Shown here: one piece after another, positions 34,497 to 43,089 of the stretch
Numbering within the stretch: position 1 is the stretch's first letter
Layout of the letters: each line of letters starts with the position of its first letter
Source of the DNA: Lacibacter luteus
GTDB taxonomy: Bacteria > Bacteroidota > Bacteroidia > Chitinophagales > Chitinophagaceae
Direction: 5' to 3'
Length of the DNA: 64,000 nt
NCBI RefSeq assembly: GCF_004118265.1
Contig: NZ_SDHW01000002.1
Coordinates: 124,001-188,000, forward strand
The notes under the pieces: model-generated
Databases searched by the model: none
The model's input: only the letters and a program-made list of their open reading frames with translations
What the model was told of the DNA's origin: nothing
Program-made: the position numbers and the translations under genes

Positions 34497-34550
34497 TACG
34501 AAGTACGAGGTACGACAAAGACTCCGTGTCCCCTGTGTCTCCGTGGTAAA
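34497..34550. repeat. TACGAAGTACGAGG and CTCCGTG repeat tract
   Basis: In the 97-base gap between the SUMF1 and oxidoreductase genes. 34497-34515 holds TACGAAGTACGAGGTACGA; 34521-34550 holds ACTCCGTGTCCCCTGTGTC then TCCGTGGTAAATA. The first family recurs at 55251-55280 and, in frame, inside cysS (55831-55860). Confidence 0.6.
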
Positions 34551-34585
34551 TAAAAATATAAACTGTAAATATCTAAACCTTCAAC

Positions 34586-35905
34586 ATGAATAACGATAAC
34601 AAAACACGCAGGGAGTTTGTAAAAAACTCTTCGCTGCTTGCCGGCGGTCTTATCATGAGTCCGCTTTTGTCAAAAGCTAATTTCTTTTCGGGTGCCGATG
34701 AAACCATTAAGGTTGCACTTGTTGGTTGCGGTGGCCGTGGCACTGGTGCTGCTATGCAGGCGCTGCTTACCAAGCAAAATGTAAAACTGGTTGCAATGGC
34801 CGATGCGTTTCGTGACCGCATCGACAACTGTTATAAAACATTAACGAGAGATGATGGCTCCGGTTCTTCCGTAAAAGCAAAAGTTGATGTGCCTGAACAA
34901 AACAAGTTTGTTGGCTTTGATGCATATGCAAAAGCAATTGCCTTGGCCGATGTGGTGATCTTAACCACACCTCCGGGTTTCCGTCCAATTCATTTTGAAG
35001 AAGCAGTGAACAAAGGCAAGCATGTGTTCATGGAAAAACCGGTAGCAACTGATCCTGTTGGTATCCGTCGTGTGCTGGATGCTGCTGAAAAAGCAAAACA
35101 GCAGAAATTAAATGTGGTTGTTGGTTTGCAACGCCGCTATCAAAACTCTTATCGTGAATTATTCAAACGCAAGAATTTAATTGGCGATATCACTTCTGCT
35201 CAGGCATGGTGGAACAATGATGGCGTATGGGTGAACAAACGCAAATACGGACAAACAGAAATGGAATACCAGATGCGTAACTGGTATTATTTCAACTGGC
35301 TTTGCGGCGATCATATCGTAGAGCAGCACATTCACAATATTGATGTGATCAACTGGTTTAAAGGTGGGTTCCCTGTGAAAGCACAAGGGATGGGCGGAAG
35401 ACAAGTGCGTAAAGGAAAAGATCATGGTGAAATTTTCGATCATCACTTTGTTGAGTTTACCTATGCTGATGGTTCAGTATTGAACAGTCAATGTCGTCAC
35501 ATTCCGGGCACAATGAGCCGTGTGGATGAACTGATCATTGGTACAAAAGGAAGTATCATTGGTGATGCAGCAACAATACTTGATGCAAAAGGAAAACCTG
35601 TTTACCAGTTTGATAAGAAAGGCGAAAACAATCCTTACCAAAACGAACATGATGAATTGTTTGCAGCTATTGCAAAAGGCGAATACAAATTTGCTGATGC
35701 AGAAATTGGTGCAAAGAGTACACTTACTGCTATCATGGGTCGTATGGCTACATACTCAGGACAAATGTTGGAGTGGGATAAAATTTTAGCATCTAATCTA
35801 AATCTTCAACCAAAGAAATATGATTGGGATGCAGCACCTCCTATTCTTCCAAACGATGATGGTTATTATCCTGTTGCGGTGCCGGGTGTAACAAAATATG
35901 TTTAA
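34586..35905 (+). CDS. Tat-exported Gfo/Idh/MocA-family oxidoreductase
   Basis: 439 residues. A twin-arginine signal (RREFVKNSSLLAGGLIMSPLL) leads to an NAD-binding Rossmann domain (IKVALVGCGGRGTGAAMQALL, VDVPEQNKFVGFDAYAKAI) with the EKPVATDP catalytic-lysine motif. The C-terminal domain (GDITSAQAWWNNDGVWV, FNWLCGDHIVEQHIHNIDVINW) is of the long Tat-type subfamily. Such enzymes oxidise or reduce sugar derivatives using a tightly held NAD. Downstream is a clear terminator. A pathway with the TIM-barrel and SUMF1 genes is possible. Confidence 0.85.
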   Translation: MNNDNKTRREFVKNSSLLAGGLIMSPLLSKANFFSGADETIKVALVGCGGRGTGAAMQALLTKQNVKLVAMADAFRDRIDNCYKTLTRDDGSGSSVKAKVDVPEQNKFVGFDAYAKAIALADVVILTTPPGFRPIHFEEAVNKGKHVFMEKPVATDPVGIRRVLDAAEKAKQQKLNVVVGLQRRYQNSYRELFKRKNLIGDITSAQAWWNNDGVWVNKRKYGQTEMEYQMRNWYYFNWLCGDHIVEQHIHNIDVINWFKGGFPVKAQGMGGRQVRKGKDHGEIFDHHFVEFTYADGSVLNSQCRHIPGTMSRVDELIIGTKGSIIGDAATILDAKGKPVYQFDKKGENNPYQNEHDELFAAIAKGEYKFADAEIGAKSTLTAIMGRMATYSGQMLEWDKILASNLNLQPKKYDWDAAPPILPNDDGYYPVAVPGVTKYV

Positions 35906-35925
35906 TCATTTCTAATTGCATATTC

Positions 35926-35950
35926 AAAGGCCATCGTATTGATGGCCTTT
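35926..35950 (+). terminator. Terminator of the oxidoreductase gene
   Basis: AAAGGCCATC / GATGGCCTTT stem with a GTATT loop, then a T tract; 20 bases after the stop. Confidence 0.85.
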
Positions 35951-35966
35951 TTTGTTTAGGTGCATT

Positions 35967-36028
35967 AGGTATGCCATATTTAAAACAGTTTGATAAAATT
36001 CATCAGCGTTTTGAAATATGGCATACCT
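35967..36028 (+). promoter_or_regulatory. 62-base hairpin upstream of the mgtC-like gene
   Basis: Exact 15-base arms AGGTATGCCATATTT and its complement, with further pairing inside (AAAAC/GTTTT and TTGAT/ATCAG). It ends 55 bases before the mgtC-like start. It could be a leader RNA, a protein-binding site, or a mobile palindromic repeat. A known magnesium riboswitch was not recognised. Confidence 0.5.
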
Positions 36029-36083
36029 GGCTTGTTGTTGTTTTACATTTACTAACTTGTTCTTTGTTTAAAGGATACAACTT

Positions 36084-36725
36084 ATGGATATTACTATCTA
36101 CTTAGAAGAAGCGGCACAGGTGTCCGTTGCATTTATCATTGGTGCCGTTATTGGATTGGAACGTGAATTCAGAAGCAAGCCTGCGGGTTTCCGAACGATG
36201 ATTTTTATTTGCGTGGGTTCCTGTTTGTACACCATTCTCTCCAAAGAAAGCAATAACGTAAGTCCTGATCGTATTGCCAGTAATATTGTAACCGGCATTG
36301 GCTTTATCGGTGCAGGCGTCATTTTTAAAGAAGGTATTTCGGTAAATGGTTTAACAACCGCAGCACTCATCTGGATCACTGCTGCATTGGGCATGGCTAT
36401 TGGTTATCATAATTATCCGTTGGCTTTTGTTGTGGGCAGCATGGTGGTTGTTGCTTTGTTTGTACTGGAACCTGTGCAACGTTTCATCAACCGTTTACAT
36501 AAAGTAAAAGATTACAAGGTAAGAACTGGTGATACGAGCGATGCATTTAAAAAAGACCTGGAAGATTTTTTTGCGGCGCATGATATCAATTACCGTTGCA
36601 TGAAAATGGTGAAAGAAAATAACGATGCAATTTATCTCTATCGAATTGGTGCACCAAAGCATGATTATGACATGGTGAACGATTATTTTCTGAAACACAA
36701 AAACATCAAGAGCTTTGATGTTTAA
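36084..36725 (+). CDS. MgtC/SapB-family membrane protein
   Basis: 213 residues. Four to five membrane helices in the N-terminal 135 residues, with the family signatures VAFIIGAVIGLEREFRSKPAGFRTMIFICVGSCLYT and GIGFIGAGVIFKEGISVNGLTTAALIW. A C-terminal cytoplasmic ACT-like domain (150-213) follows. In pathogens MgtC inhibits the F-type ATP synthase and supports growth at low magnesium; in other bacteria the role is less clear. It carries a hairpin in its leader and is followed 27 bases later by paaG. Confidence 0.88.
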   Translation: MDITIYLEEAAQVSVAFIIGAVIGLEREFRSKPAGFRTMIFICVGSCLYTILSKESNNVSPDRIASNIVTGIGFIGAGVIFKEGISVNGLTTAALIWITAALGMAIGYHNYPLAFVVGSMVVVALFVLEPVQRFINRLHKVKDYKVRTGDTSDAFKKDLEDFFAAHDINYRCMKMVKENNDAIYLYRIGAPKHDYDMVNDYFLKHKNIKSFDV

Positions 36726-36730
36726 CTTTG
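36723..36730 (+). promoter_or_regulatory. Candidate -7 element of paaG
   Basis: TAACTTTG (TAnnTTTG match) overlapping the mgtC-like stop codon, 22 bases before the paaG start. Confidence 0.4.
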
Positions 36731-36752
36731 TCTCACACTTTAACTGTTGCAC

Positions 36753-37529
36753 ATGTCATCCATCTTATTCGAAATAAAAAATTCGGTTGCATACATTACA
36801 CTCAACCGCCCGGATAAATTCAACTCCTTCAACCGTGAAATGGCTTTGCTGTTGCAAAGCAAGCTTGATGAATGTGCATCACTCCACGAAGTGCGTTGTG
36901 TGTACATTACCGGCGCAGGAAAAGCATTCAGTGCGGGGCAGGATATTGGAGAGTTGGTTGGTGAACACAAAGTTGAACTGGCGCAAATCTTATCTGAGCA
37001 CTACAATCCAATTGTTAAACGCATCCGCAATTTGCCCAAGCCCGTTGTGGCAGCCGTGAATGGAGTTGCTGCCGGTGCAGGTGCAAACATTACATTGTGT
37101 TGTGATATTGTTGTGGCAGCAGAGTCTGCATCGTTCATACAGGCATTTTCAAAAATTGGTTTAATACCCGACAGTGGCGGCACATTTACTTTACCACGTT
37201 TAATTGGTTGGCAAAAAGCAAGTGCATTAATGATGACGGGTGATAAAGTAGCCGCAACGGATGCAGAGAAAATGGGCATGATCTATAAAGTAATGCCCGA
37301 TATCATCTTTGAAGAAGAGAGCAAAAAAATTGCAGAAACATTAGCAGCTATGCCCACAAAAGGTTTGGCTTATACAAAACATGTATTGAATTATTCCTTC
37401 ACTAATTCCTGGGAAGAACAATTGCAACTTGAAGATCAGTTTCAGCAGAAAGCAGCAGCAACAGAAGATTACCAGGAAGGCATCAATGCTTTTTTAGAAA
37501 AACGTTCTGCCAAATTCAACGGAAAATAA
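36753..37529 (+). CDS. paaG: 1,2-epoxyphenylacetyl-CoA isomerase PaaG (enoyl-CoA hydratase family)
   Basis: 258 residues from the ATG at 36753. Crotonase fold: ITLNRPDKFNSFN, GKAFSAGQDIGELV (oxyanion hole), AAVNGVAAGAGANITLCCDIVVAAESASF and KIGLIPDSGGTFTLPRLIGWQKA. The Asp of PDSGG, in place of the Glu of hydratases, fits PaaG, which turns the ring epoxide into an oxepin. PaaF, the hydratase, would carry the Glu. Not in the same operon as paaABCDE but 4.4 kb downstream on the same strand. Confidence 0.85.
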   Translation: MSSILFEIKNSVAYITLNRPDKFNSFNREMALLLQSKLDECASLHEVRCVYITGAGKAFSAGQDIGELVGEHKVELAQILSEHYNPIVKRIRNLPKPVVAAVNGVAAGAGANITLCCDIVVAAESASFIQAFSKIGLIPDSGGTFTLPRLIGWQKASALMMTGDKVAATDAEKMGMIYKVMPDIIFEEESKKIAETLAAMPTKGLAYTKHVLNYSFTNSWEEQLQLEDQFQQKAAATEDYQEGINAFLEKRSAKFNGK

Positions 37530-37582
37530 AAAAGCCCGTTACACATTGCAACGGACCTATCATCAGTGGTAAGCAAGTAGCC

Positions 37583-39034
37583 TTAGTTGGTTTTTATAAA
37601 TCTTATTGTTTGCAAAGCGCCGCTGTCATCTTTTAATTGAAGTATGTATGTTGCCGCAGGTAATGCTGCAAGATTTAATGCAACTGCATGATCGCCTTTG
37701 TTATACAACTGCTTTGCATTGTACACAATACTTCCCGATGTGTTGCTGATAAGCATTGTTACAACAGAAGCCTGCGTTAATGAAAAACTAATTGTTGTTT
37801 TCTCTTTTACCGGGTTCGGGTATAGTGATGCTGTTTTTAATGCTGTAACATTTATACGGATAATTTTTGAGTAAGTTGCAGTTCCATCTGCATCTGTGAG
37901 TTTAATACGGTAATAGTAAGATCGGTTATTGATGTTCTGGTGAACAAATTGATAGTTTCTTAGAGTAGTGCTGTATCCTGAAGCGATTATTTTACCTGCT
38001 TCTGTAAAATCAATTCCATTCAGAGATGTTTCAACAGAAAAATGTGAAGTGTTTGTTTCTGATGAAGTGGACCAATTAATAATATTTTCATCTCCATTAT
38101 TACGTCCGGATAATTCAATTGAACCTCCGGGTAAAATGGCCATTTGCATGGTTACAGTAAATGGTGAGAAGCTTGTAAATCCTGCCCGTGTAACAGTGTA
38201 TGGATTTGATCCTGATGCCATAATATTTACCAAACCATAATCCCATGCCGATGAAGTATAATGTGCAAGCCGGCTGAATACCCTGTTAAAACCTGTAAGC
38301 TCAATTGATGCGGGCCATTGACAGGTAAGTGTTGCATTAGAACCTCCGTTCACTGTTTCAGAAACCATCCATGTTGCATTCACCACATTTGAATTCATAA
38401 CACTGCCACTTGTTCCGCTTGAGTAAACGGCAGGTAACATTCGAACATTGAATACATCGGTTGTTGAAAACATCGATAGTGAAATTGTAACCGGCGTATA
38501 CACACTTGATAAACCAACAGGAAATAATGTAGACCCACTCGCCTGCACCTGTTGTTTCAACACACCTGTTCCCACAGCAACAACATAATTGTTTGTTCCA
38601 GCTCCCATAATAGCAGCACTGTTGGCAATTGTAAGATCATAGTTGCCTATCGACAATTTACCTGATGTTAAATTCAATGTGTGATTTACAGTTGCTGCAG
38701 AAGATAAATTCGCTAACCCTGATGCTTTGTTCACCGTTAGCTTATAAAAAGGCGAATTACTTGTTGTACTAATATATTGTGTTCCTGTACCGGTTAAAAA
38801 TAGTTCACCACTTCCAACTGTCCATGCGCTTTGGTTATTGGTAAAATTCTGTTTGGCATACACTTTACCATTGTTTGTAAACGTAGCCGATGAACTGTTT
38901 GTAAAATTGCCGACTACAGTAAATGAATCGGTGCTGCTTCCGGTAATGTACAATGTACCGTTATTGGTAACATCAACCTGCGCTTGCGTTACCAATGCAT
39001 AAAAAGAGAAACAGAAGCAGAATATTTTCTTCAT
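37583..39034 (-). CDS. Secreted T9SS-sorted beta-repeat protein
   Basis: 483 residues from the ATG at 39034 (MKKIFCFCFSFYALVTQAQ signal). Ser/Thr/Asn-rich beta-strand repeats (NNGTLYITGSSTDSF, NFTNSSSATFTNNGKVY) are followed by an immunoglobulin-like section and a C-terminal T9SS type A domain (LYPNPVKEKTTISFSL to AATYILQLKDDSG). It is exported by type IX secretion; function is likely adhesion or matrix, as inferred from composition. The gene upstream ends 22 bases away, so the two form an operon. Confidence 0.8.
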   Translation of the reverse strand: MKKIFCFCFSFYALVTQAQVDVTNNGTLYITGSSTDSFTVVGNFTNSSSATFTNNGKVYAKQNFTNNQSAWTVGSGELFLTGTGTQYISTTSNSPFYKLTVNKASGLANLSSAATVNHTLNLTSGKLSIGNYDLTIANSAAIMGAGTNNYVVAVGTGVLKQQVQASGSTLFPVGLSSVYTPVTISLSMFSTTDVFNVRMLPAVYSSGTSGSVMNSNVVNATWMVSETVNGGSNATLTCQWPASIELTGFNRVFSRLAHYTSSAWDYGLVNIMASGSNPYTVTRAGFTSFSPFTVTMQMAILPGGSIELSGRNNGDENIINWSTSSETNTSHFSVETSLNGIDFTEAGKIIASGYSTTLRNYQFVHQNINNRSYYYRIKLTDADGTATYSKIIRINVTALKTASLYPNPVKEKTTISFSLTQASVVTMLISNTSGSIVYNAKQLYNKGDHAVALNLAALPAATYILQLKDDSGALQTIRFIKTN

Positions 39035-39056
39035 AATAGTTGGAGATTGATTCTGC

Positions 39057-40592
39057 TTATTTAATGGCAATGTTCATTGTTTCAACAGTCATGCTGCTGT
39101 TGTCCGATGTATTAGCGGCCCACACTTCAATATAATCGTTGGTGGTGAGCTGCACGGTGCAAGTGATCGTTAGCGATCCTTTATCTACACCGGTTGACAA
39201 ACGCATGGCCTGTTCCGATTCAGGAAGCTTTACGCCATTCTTATAAATATAAAAGGAGAAATATTTATTTGCTGAAGTAGAGGTTACACTCACAGAAGCC
39301 ACCACCGAAAAACGACGTGTTTTAATACCGTCATAAATCAAACGGTTATTGCCCGACGTGCTAACTCTGAACAATCCTGCTGAAGTGGTTGTACCCAATA
39401 CTTTTGTTGGCACGTTTGTGCCCGAAAATGTTGTTGATGCAGTTGAGGTCAAATAAAGATTACCTGTGGCAACATCATCTTTCTCCGTTGTAATACCAGG
39501 ACACTCTACTTCCCATTTACCGGAAAAACTTCCATTTACTCGTGTACCTGTTCCCATCATGGCGGTATTCTTAAAAGTAGCGGCATCACTAATGGTTGTT
39601 ACGCCCGATACGTCGAGTCCTACAGCAGAATTTGTACTTACCGCATTACTGAAGCCACCCAGTTTTTCAATCATTGTAAAACTACCCACCAGTTTTTCGT
39701 AGGTATTACTGTTGGTTGCAAACCATGCAGTATTATCAAGCAACAGATTGCTTACATCCTGGTAGGTAATTCCGTTTATATTGCCGGAATAATTTACAAC
39801 ACTGAAGAATACAATATAACCGCCTTTCACAAGGCCAACATCTTTACAACTTGCAACTACATTATCTCTGAAAACAAGATTCTCGGTTGCTCCCATATCT
39901 AAGTTGAAAAGTTTTGCGCCGGTAGTTATGGCAGCAAGTGTTAATGTTTTTACAGTACCGCCTTTTGTACCGGTAAAAAGTTCGCCACTGCCCGGAGTGT
40001 AAATCAGTTTATCGTTATTGGCATCCATACCTACAAGATAACAGCCATTAAGATTGATCTTACTGGTTAAATAGATCGTACCATTTATTTCATAAGTTGT
40101 ACCCGCAGCCAGTGTAATAATACCCGACACAGGCGCAGGAAAGTCTGATACAGACTGTACCAAAACGTAATTGTTTCTTGTTTTACTAACACCAGAGCTT
40201 ATAACATTCCAGTTAGATCCATCGCTTATAACTGTAAGCACTTCTTTTGTATCATTCAGCAACCATGATGAACCACCATCAATAGTTTGCGACGAAGTAG
40301 TGGAAACAGTAAGCACCGGTAAAGGGCTTGTTGTACTAACGTTTTTAATTGTATAAGTTCTGCCTGCACAGCCGGTTGCATCGGGCAAGGTAAGTGTTGC
40401 GGCAGAAGTACCTGTAAACAACAAATTATTATCTGTTGATGCAGCTGTTGTTGAAGCGGTGAATGAGCGGTAATTCAACGCTAACGAGCCTCGTATATCT
40501 AATGTGGATGTTGGCGAAGTTGTGCCGATGCCTATTTGTGCATGTAACACAGTGCCGCACACACAAAACAATATCACAAAAAGATTTTTCAT
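39057..40592 (-). CDS. Secreted beta-helix protein with phage-tail-like C-terminus
   Basis: 511 residues. Signal MKNLFVILFCVCGTVLHAQ. The next block (IGIGTTSPTSTLDIRGSL) is the tail-fibre-like repeat common in Bacteroidota secreted proteins. Residues about 150-400 are beta-helix-like. Residues 430-511 (RFSVVASVSVTSTSANKYFSFYIYKNG, TITCTVQLTTNDYIEVWAANT) look like the jelly-roll tips of phage tail proteins. No T9SS sorting domain was seen. The T9SS protein lies 22 bases downstream in the same direction. Confidence 0.65.
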   Translation of the reverse strand: MKNLFVILFCVCGTVLHAQIGIGTTSPTSTLDIRGSLALNYRSFTASTTAASTDNNLLFTGTSAATLTLPDATGCAGRTYTIKNVSTTSPLPVLTVSTTSSQTIDGGSSWLLNDTKEVLTVISDGSNWNVISSGVSKTRNNYVLVQSVSDFPAPVSGIITLAAGTTYEINGTIYLTSKINLNGCYLVGMDANNDKLIYTPGSGELFTGTKGGTVKTLTLAAITTGAKLFNLDMGATENLVFRDNVVASCKDVGLVKGGYIVFFSVVNYSGNINGITYQDVSNLLLDNTAWFATNSNTYEKLVGSFTMIEKLGGFSNAVSTNSAVGLDVSGVTTISDAATFKNTAMMGTGTRVNGSFSGKWEVECPGITTEKDDVATGNLYLTSTASTTFSGTNVPTKVLGTTTSAGLFRVSTSGNNRLIYDGIKTRRFSVVASVSVTSTSANKYFSFYIYKNGVKLPESEQAMRLSTGVDKGSLTITCTVQLTTNDYIEVWAANTSDNSSMTVETMNIAIK

Positions 40593-40867
40593 CTGGTTTA
40601 AGGATTTGGATTCTTTAAAATAACGTACTCCTATCAGGCGATAAAAGTAGTTTACCCGGTCATTTTCACTTATAGTGTAATTGTCAATAATCAGCCCGCA
40701 TAAATACTACAGTTAACCACAAATTACTTAGCATACATGCTGTAAGCACTTAGCGGCGCATAAAAAAATAATGCCACGCTTTTTACCATAGCTCAATATG
40801 AAATACATTTATATTCGTTAGCAGCAGAAAATTTCTTGATCGTTATTATAAATTTTAATCTTGTTAT
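40593..40867. other. Intergenic region without recognised features
   Basis: 275 bases between the divergent beta-helix and paaI genes. AT-rich; no ORF, hairpin or consensus promoter stands out. Confidence 0.4.
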
Positions 40868-41284
40868 ATGAGCAACCATCCCGAAAAAGTAGTGGAGCAC
40901 ATGATGCAAAACGATCGCTTTAGCCAATGGCTGGGCATTTCAGTTATAGAAATTAAAGAAGGGTACAGTAAAATAAAAATGACGGTTCGTGAAGAAATGC
41001 TCAATGGCTTTGGCATTGTACATGGTGGCATTGCTTTTTCACTGGCCGATAGTGCATTTGCCTTTGCCTGTAACAATCGCAATAATTTGTCTGTTGCTTT
41101 AGATACTTCTATCAACTTTATTAAACCGGTACATCCCGGCGATGAACTAGTTGCCGAAGCCAAGGAGTTGCACAATGGCCGGTCTACAGGTTTGTATCAT
41201 ATTTCCATCTTTAACCAAAACGATCATTTGGTGGCACAGTTTAAAGGAACCTGCTACCGCACAGGCAAACCACTAGTTTTGTAA
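40868..41284 (+). CDS. paaI: Phenylacetyl-CoA pathway thioesterase PaaI
   Basis: 138 residues. Hotdog thioesterase with the PaaI marks NGFGIVHGGIAFSLADSAFAFACNNRN and VALDTSINFIKPVHPGDELVAEAKELHNGRSTG. PaaI hydrolyses ring-hydroxylated phenylacetyl-CoA to release CoA trapped in dead-end products. Preceded by a 275-base gap with no other feature. Confidence 0.88.
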   Translation: MSNHPEKVVEHMMQNDRFSQWLGISVIEIKEGYSKIKMTVREEMLNGFGIVHGGIAFSLADSAFAFACNNRNNLSVALDTSINFIKPVHPGDELVAEAKELHNGRSTGLYHISIFNQNDHLVAQFKGTCYRTGKPLVL

Positions 41285-41346
41285 GCATCATTGCAAATAC
41301 AAAAGCTTTTTTTTATTTTAAGATGCCCGCTTTAAAACTTCACATT

Positions 41347-42030
41347 ATGAAACAGGTATCTTATTGGGCACGCCATCATGTAGCTGCAGCCCGAATTATT
41401 ATTATTCTGCTTTACATTCCGCTTAACATTCTTGCCTATTTAACCGGCGCACTGCTTTGGGATGTTCAGGTAGAACTCTCTCCGTCTTTCATTAATTCTG
41501 TAGCAATACTGGTTGTGGTTTTATACATCTGCTACCGAAAAAAGGCATCGTACTATCAAAAGAAATTATTTCAATTTGCAATAGGCATTTGTACGTTCTG
41601 CATTATTTGTTTTTATGGCAACCAGTCCCGTACTGCTAATTTATATATCCCCATCTCCGGCACAACACAGGCTGTAAGCATAATTGACAACCAACCTGTT
41701 TCTGTTGAAAATGAAAAAAACAAAACAAAAAAAGAAAGCCGGCAGTTAAAAAAACAACTGAAGAAACAGTTTAAAAAGGCAATAGCTGATGAAGAAGGAA
41801 TGAAACCATGGGTAAAAATTCTTCTTATTGTGCTAACTGTAGCTGTTGCAATACTTCTTTTATATGGTTTGGCTTTACTTGCCTGCACGCTTTCATGTAA
41901 TGGTGCAGAAGCAGCAGCCTGGGTAGTAGCCATACTTGGGTTGGCCGGAATTATTGCAGGCTTATTCTTTGTAATTCGTGGTATTGTGGGCAGAAAGAAG
42001 AGAGCGAAACAACAAGCATCCGCAAATTGA
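41347..42030 (+). CDS. Hypothetical membrane protein
   Basis: 227 residues from the ATG at 41347 (an earlier ATG would give an 8-residue extension). Two N-terminal membrane segments (about 20-40 and 50-70), a lysine-rich soluble stretch (NKTKKESRQLKKQLKKQFKKA, about 135-155), and two C-terminal segments (about 168-190 and 195-215). I do not recognise the family. It sits between paaI and paaY but need not belong to the pathway. Confidence 0.65.
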   Translation: MKQVSYWARHHVAAARIIIILLYIPLNILAYLTGALLWDVQVELSPSFINSVAILVVVLYICYRKKASYYQKKLFQFAIGICTFCIICFYGNQSRTANLYIPISGTTQAVSIIDNQPVSVENEKNKTKKESRQLKKQLKKQFKKAIADEEGMKPWVKILLIVLTVAVAILLLYGLALLACTLSCNGAEAAAWVVAILGLAGIIAGLFFVIRGIVGRKKRAKQQASAN

Positions 42031-42034
42031 TTTT

Positions 42035-42042
42035 TACATTTG
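42035..42042 (+). promoter_or_regulatory. Candidate -7 element of paaY
   Basis: TACATTTG, the same octamer as before the TetR gene and paaA, 17 bases before the paaY start at 42060. Confidence 0.45.
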
Positions 42043-42059
42043 GCCGAACTTCATTTTTT

Positions 42060-42644
42060 ATGATCTATTCTTTCAAAGGTTTTATTCCTGTTGTACACGA
42101 AACATCCTTTGTACATCCACAGGCTGCAGTAACAGGTAACGTAATCATTGGCAAACATTGTTACATTGGCCCGGGCGCTGCTTTGCGTGGCGATTGGGGT
42201 GGTATTATTTTAGAAGATGGGTGCAATGTGCAGGAAAACTGCACGATACATATGTTTCCCGGTGTTACGGTATTATTGAAAGAGGCTGCACATATTGGTC
42301 ATGGTGCAGTGATACATGGTGCAACTATTGGCCGTAATTGTTTAATAGGTATGAACAGTGTGGTGATGGATAATGTACAGTTAGGTGATGAATGTATTGT
42401 AGGTGCATTAAGCTTTATTAAGGAAGGCGACCTGTTTGAACCAAGAAGTTTAATTGTAGGCAACCCCGCAAAAAAAATAAAAGAAGTAAGTGATGAAATG
42501 ATTGCGTGGAAAACAAAAGGAACGCAGCTATATCAATCATTGCCTGCCAATATGTTCACCGAATGGGAACTATGCGAACCCTTGCACGAGATACCGGCCG
42601 AACGGCCGGCCCAGGAACATTTGTATAATAACTGGAAAAAATAA
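42060..42644 (+). CDS. paaY: PaaY-like hexapeptide-repeat (gamma-carbonic-anhydrase-like) protein
   Basis: 194 residues from the ATG at 42060. Left-handed beta-helix repeats run from AAVTGNVIIGKHCYIGPGAALRGDWGGIILEDGCNVQENCTIHMFPG to AHIGHGAVIHGATIGRNCLIGMNSVV, with the histidines (HIGHG, VIHG) that bind zinc in gamma-carbonic anhydrases. PaaY is a thioesterase of the hexapeptide family, protecting the Paa pathway from stalled CoA esters. It could also be a generic carbonic-anhydrase-like protein; the proximity of paaI supports PaaY. Confidence 0.8.
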   Translation: MIYSFKGFIPVVHETSFVHPQAAVTGNVIIGKHCYIGPGAALRGDWGGIILEDGCNVQENCTIHMFPGVTVLLKEAAHIGHGAVIHGATIGRNCLIGMNSVVMDNVQLGDECIVGALSFIKEGDLFEPRSLIVGNPAKKIKEVSDEMIAWKTKGTQLYQSLPANMFTEWELCEPLHEIPAERPAQEHLYNNWKK

Positions 42645-42674
42645 AACAAGCCCTCATTTTGGAGGACTTGTTTT
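42643..42674. terminator. Bidirectional terminator
   Basis: AAAACAAG / CTTGTTTT outer arms and CCTC/GAGG inner pairs with a small loop; the left arm overlaps the paaY stop. Between convergent genes. Confidence 0.8.
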
Positions 42675-42682
42675 ATTATACT

Positions 42683-43084
42683 TTATTTACGAAAACCGCT
42701 TTCGACAGTAAAGTTCGCTGCCACACGGCTTCTTTCTCTTGAAATTCTGCGGCCTCTGAAGAACAGGTACAGGTTAAAGAAAAGCATAATGCCCAGGTAA
42801 ATGCTAAAGCCGCCTATTTTATAACTGAGTGTTTCCAACATGCCCCGGCTATCAACAATATCACTTGCAATTTCCATTATGGTTAATGCAAAACCAACGT
42901 TAAGAAGGTAAAAGCCTGTTTCAAAAAGTTTGTTTGTGCTTAATGCAATGTCTTCTTTACCATTAAAAATATCGAGCATAAACGCTTTGCTGTTTTTAAA
43001 AAGTATATGCGCTACATACCAGGTTAATGCAATTACAACAGGCAGATAAATTAAGTAAGCTGTAAAGTTGAATGATGTGTTCAT
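42683..43084 (-). CDS. Small membrane protein, paralogue of the next gene
   Basis: 133 residues with helices at about 8-28, 55-72 and 92-110. The block FNGKEDIALSTNKLFETGFYLLNVGFAL matches LDGNEELTDFINKLLLVGYYLLNLGYAA in the neighbour, so the two are paralogues. No known family recognised. It lies 5 bases downstream of the neighbour, so they are co-transcribed. Confidence 0.65.
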   Translation of the reverse strand: MNTSFNFTAYLIYLPVVIALTWYVAHILFKNSKAFMLDIFNGKEDIALSTNKLFETGFYLLNVGFALTIMEIASDIVDSRGMLETLSYKIGGFSIYLGIMLFFNLYLFFRGRRISRERSRVAANFTVESGFRK

Positions 43085-43089
43085 AACAT

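Noticed and set aside
35967-36028. Possible M-box magnesium riboswitch
   Set aside because: I could not find the conserved M-box core; only a simple hairpin is visible, so it is reported as an unnamed structure.
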